5,669 nt of DNA, taken from the NCBI GenBank assembly GCA_021792015.1, contig JAJYVM010000266.1, positions 1-5,669 of the forward strand. Direction: 5' to 3'. Each line of letters starts with the position of its first letter. Position 1 is the stretch's first letter. Source of the stretch: Bacillota bacterium (GTDB lineage Bacteria > Bacillota > Sulfobacillia > RBS10-35 > JAJYVM01). The translations under genes and the position numbers were made by a program. The notes under the pieces are model-generated. The model was not told the DNA's origin, did not search any database, and saw only the letters and a list, made by a program, of their open reading frames with translations. This document shows positions 5,599 to 5,669 of this stretch, one piece after another.

Positions 5599-5669
5599 GT
5601 GACCCGCTCCTCCCTGCAGGTGCCACCCAACTGCGACCTCACCCTGGGCATGGTGTGCGTCGACAAGGA
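5599..5669 (+). CDS. Start of an unidentified gene, cut by the window edge
   Basis: A GTG at 5599 opens a frame that stays open to the end of the window: 23 codons, reading (M)TRSSLQVPPNCDLTL and continuing through GMVCVDK. It is divergent from the glycosyltransferase gene and separated from it by 188 bases. The piece is too short to assign to a family. A second GTG at 5620 is a possible alternative start. The promoter-like TAGCGT just upstream is the main support. By neighbourhood it might belong to a polysaccharide or cell-surface glycan locus, which is only a guess. Confidence 0.4.
   Translation, partial: MTRSSLQVPPNCDLTLGMVCVDK

Noticed and set aside
5411..5626. N-terminal extension of the chimeric frame up to 5626
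   Set aside because: The added residues are low-complexity Gly, Pro, Arg and Ser. MRVLLVHNRYRS at 5410 is the usual family start and has its own ribosome site.

Overview
The window is very GC-rich bacterial DNA. Almost everything coding lies on the minus strand, so transcription runs from right to left. The genes are ordinary chromosomal housekeeping and transport genes, with no sign of a phage, transposon, CRISPR array, tRNA or rRNA. A SufU-type (not SufE-type) SUF system together with a short YutG-like PgpA-family protein points to a high-GC Gram-positive or deep-branching lineage (Firmicutes-, Chloroflexi- or Actinobacteria-like) rather than a proteobacterium. I cannot name a genus.

Layout in the direction of transcription: the 3' end of sufC (5036-5155), sufD (3862-5031), sufS (2639-3856), sufU (2159-2620) and a PgpA/YutG-family gene (1647-2162) form one tight operon. 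The gaps are 4, 5 and 18 bases, and the last junction is a 4-base GTGA overlap. The products act together in Fe-S cluster assembly: SufS takes sulfur from cysteine, SufU accepts it, and SufD is a scaffold subunit that works with SufB and the ATPase SufC. No sufB lies in the window. After a 111-base gap comes an MFS transporter of the phosphate:H+ symporter type (129-1535), which starts at TTG behind a strong Shine-Dalgarno site. Nested GC-rich inverted repeats and a CCCCG pentamer run fill the 128 bases downstream of it.

The right end is the unusual part. The reading frame upstream of sufD (5036-5410) is a head-to-tail chimera. Its first about 85 residues are the N-terminus of a GT4-type glycosyltransferase, and its last about 39 residues are the C-terminus of SufC. 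They join at a PDVVHV motif that both families carry. Neither half could work alone. Beyond it lie a divergent intergenic region and the first 23 codons of an unidentified plus-strand gene with an actinobacterial-style leaderless promoter. The simplest reading is that bases left of about 5156 and right of about 5173 come from two different loci, or two genomes, joined by assembly at a short shared sequence. A real deletion or recombination is the alternative. I found no convincing new biological system.
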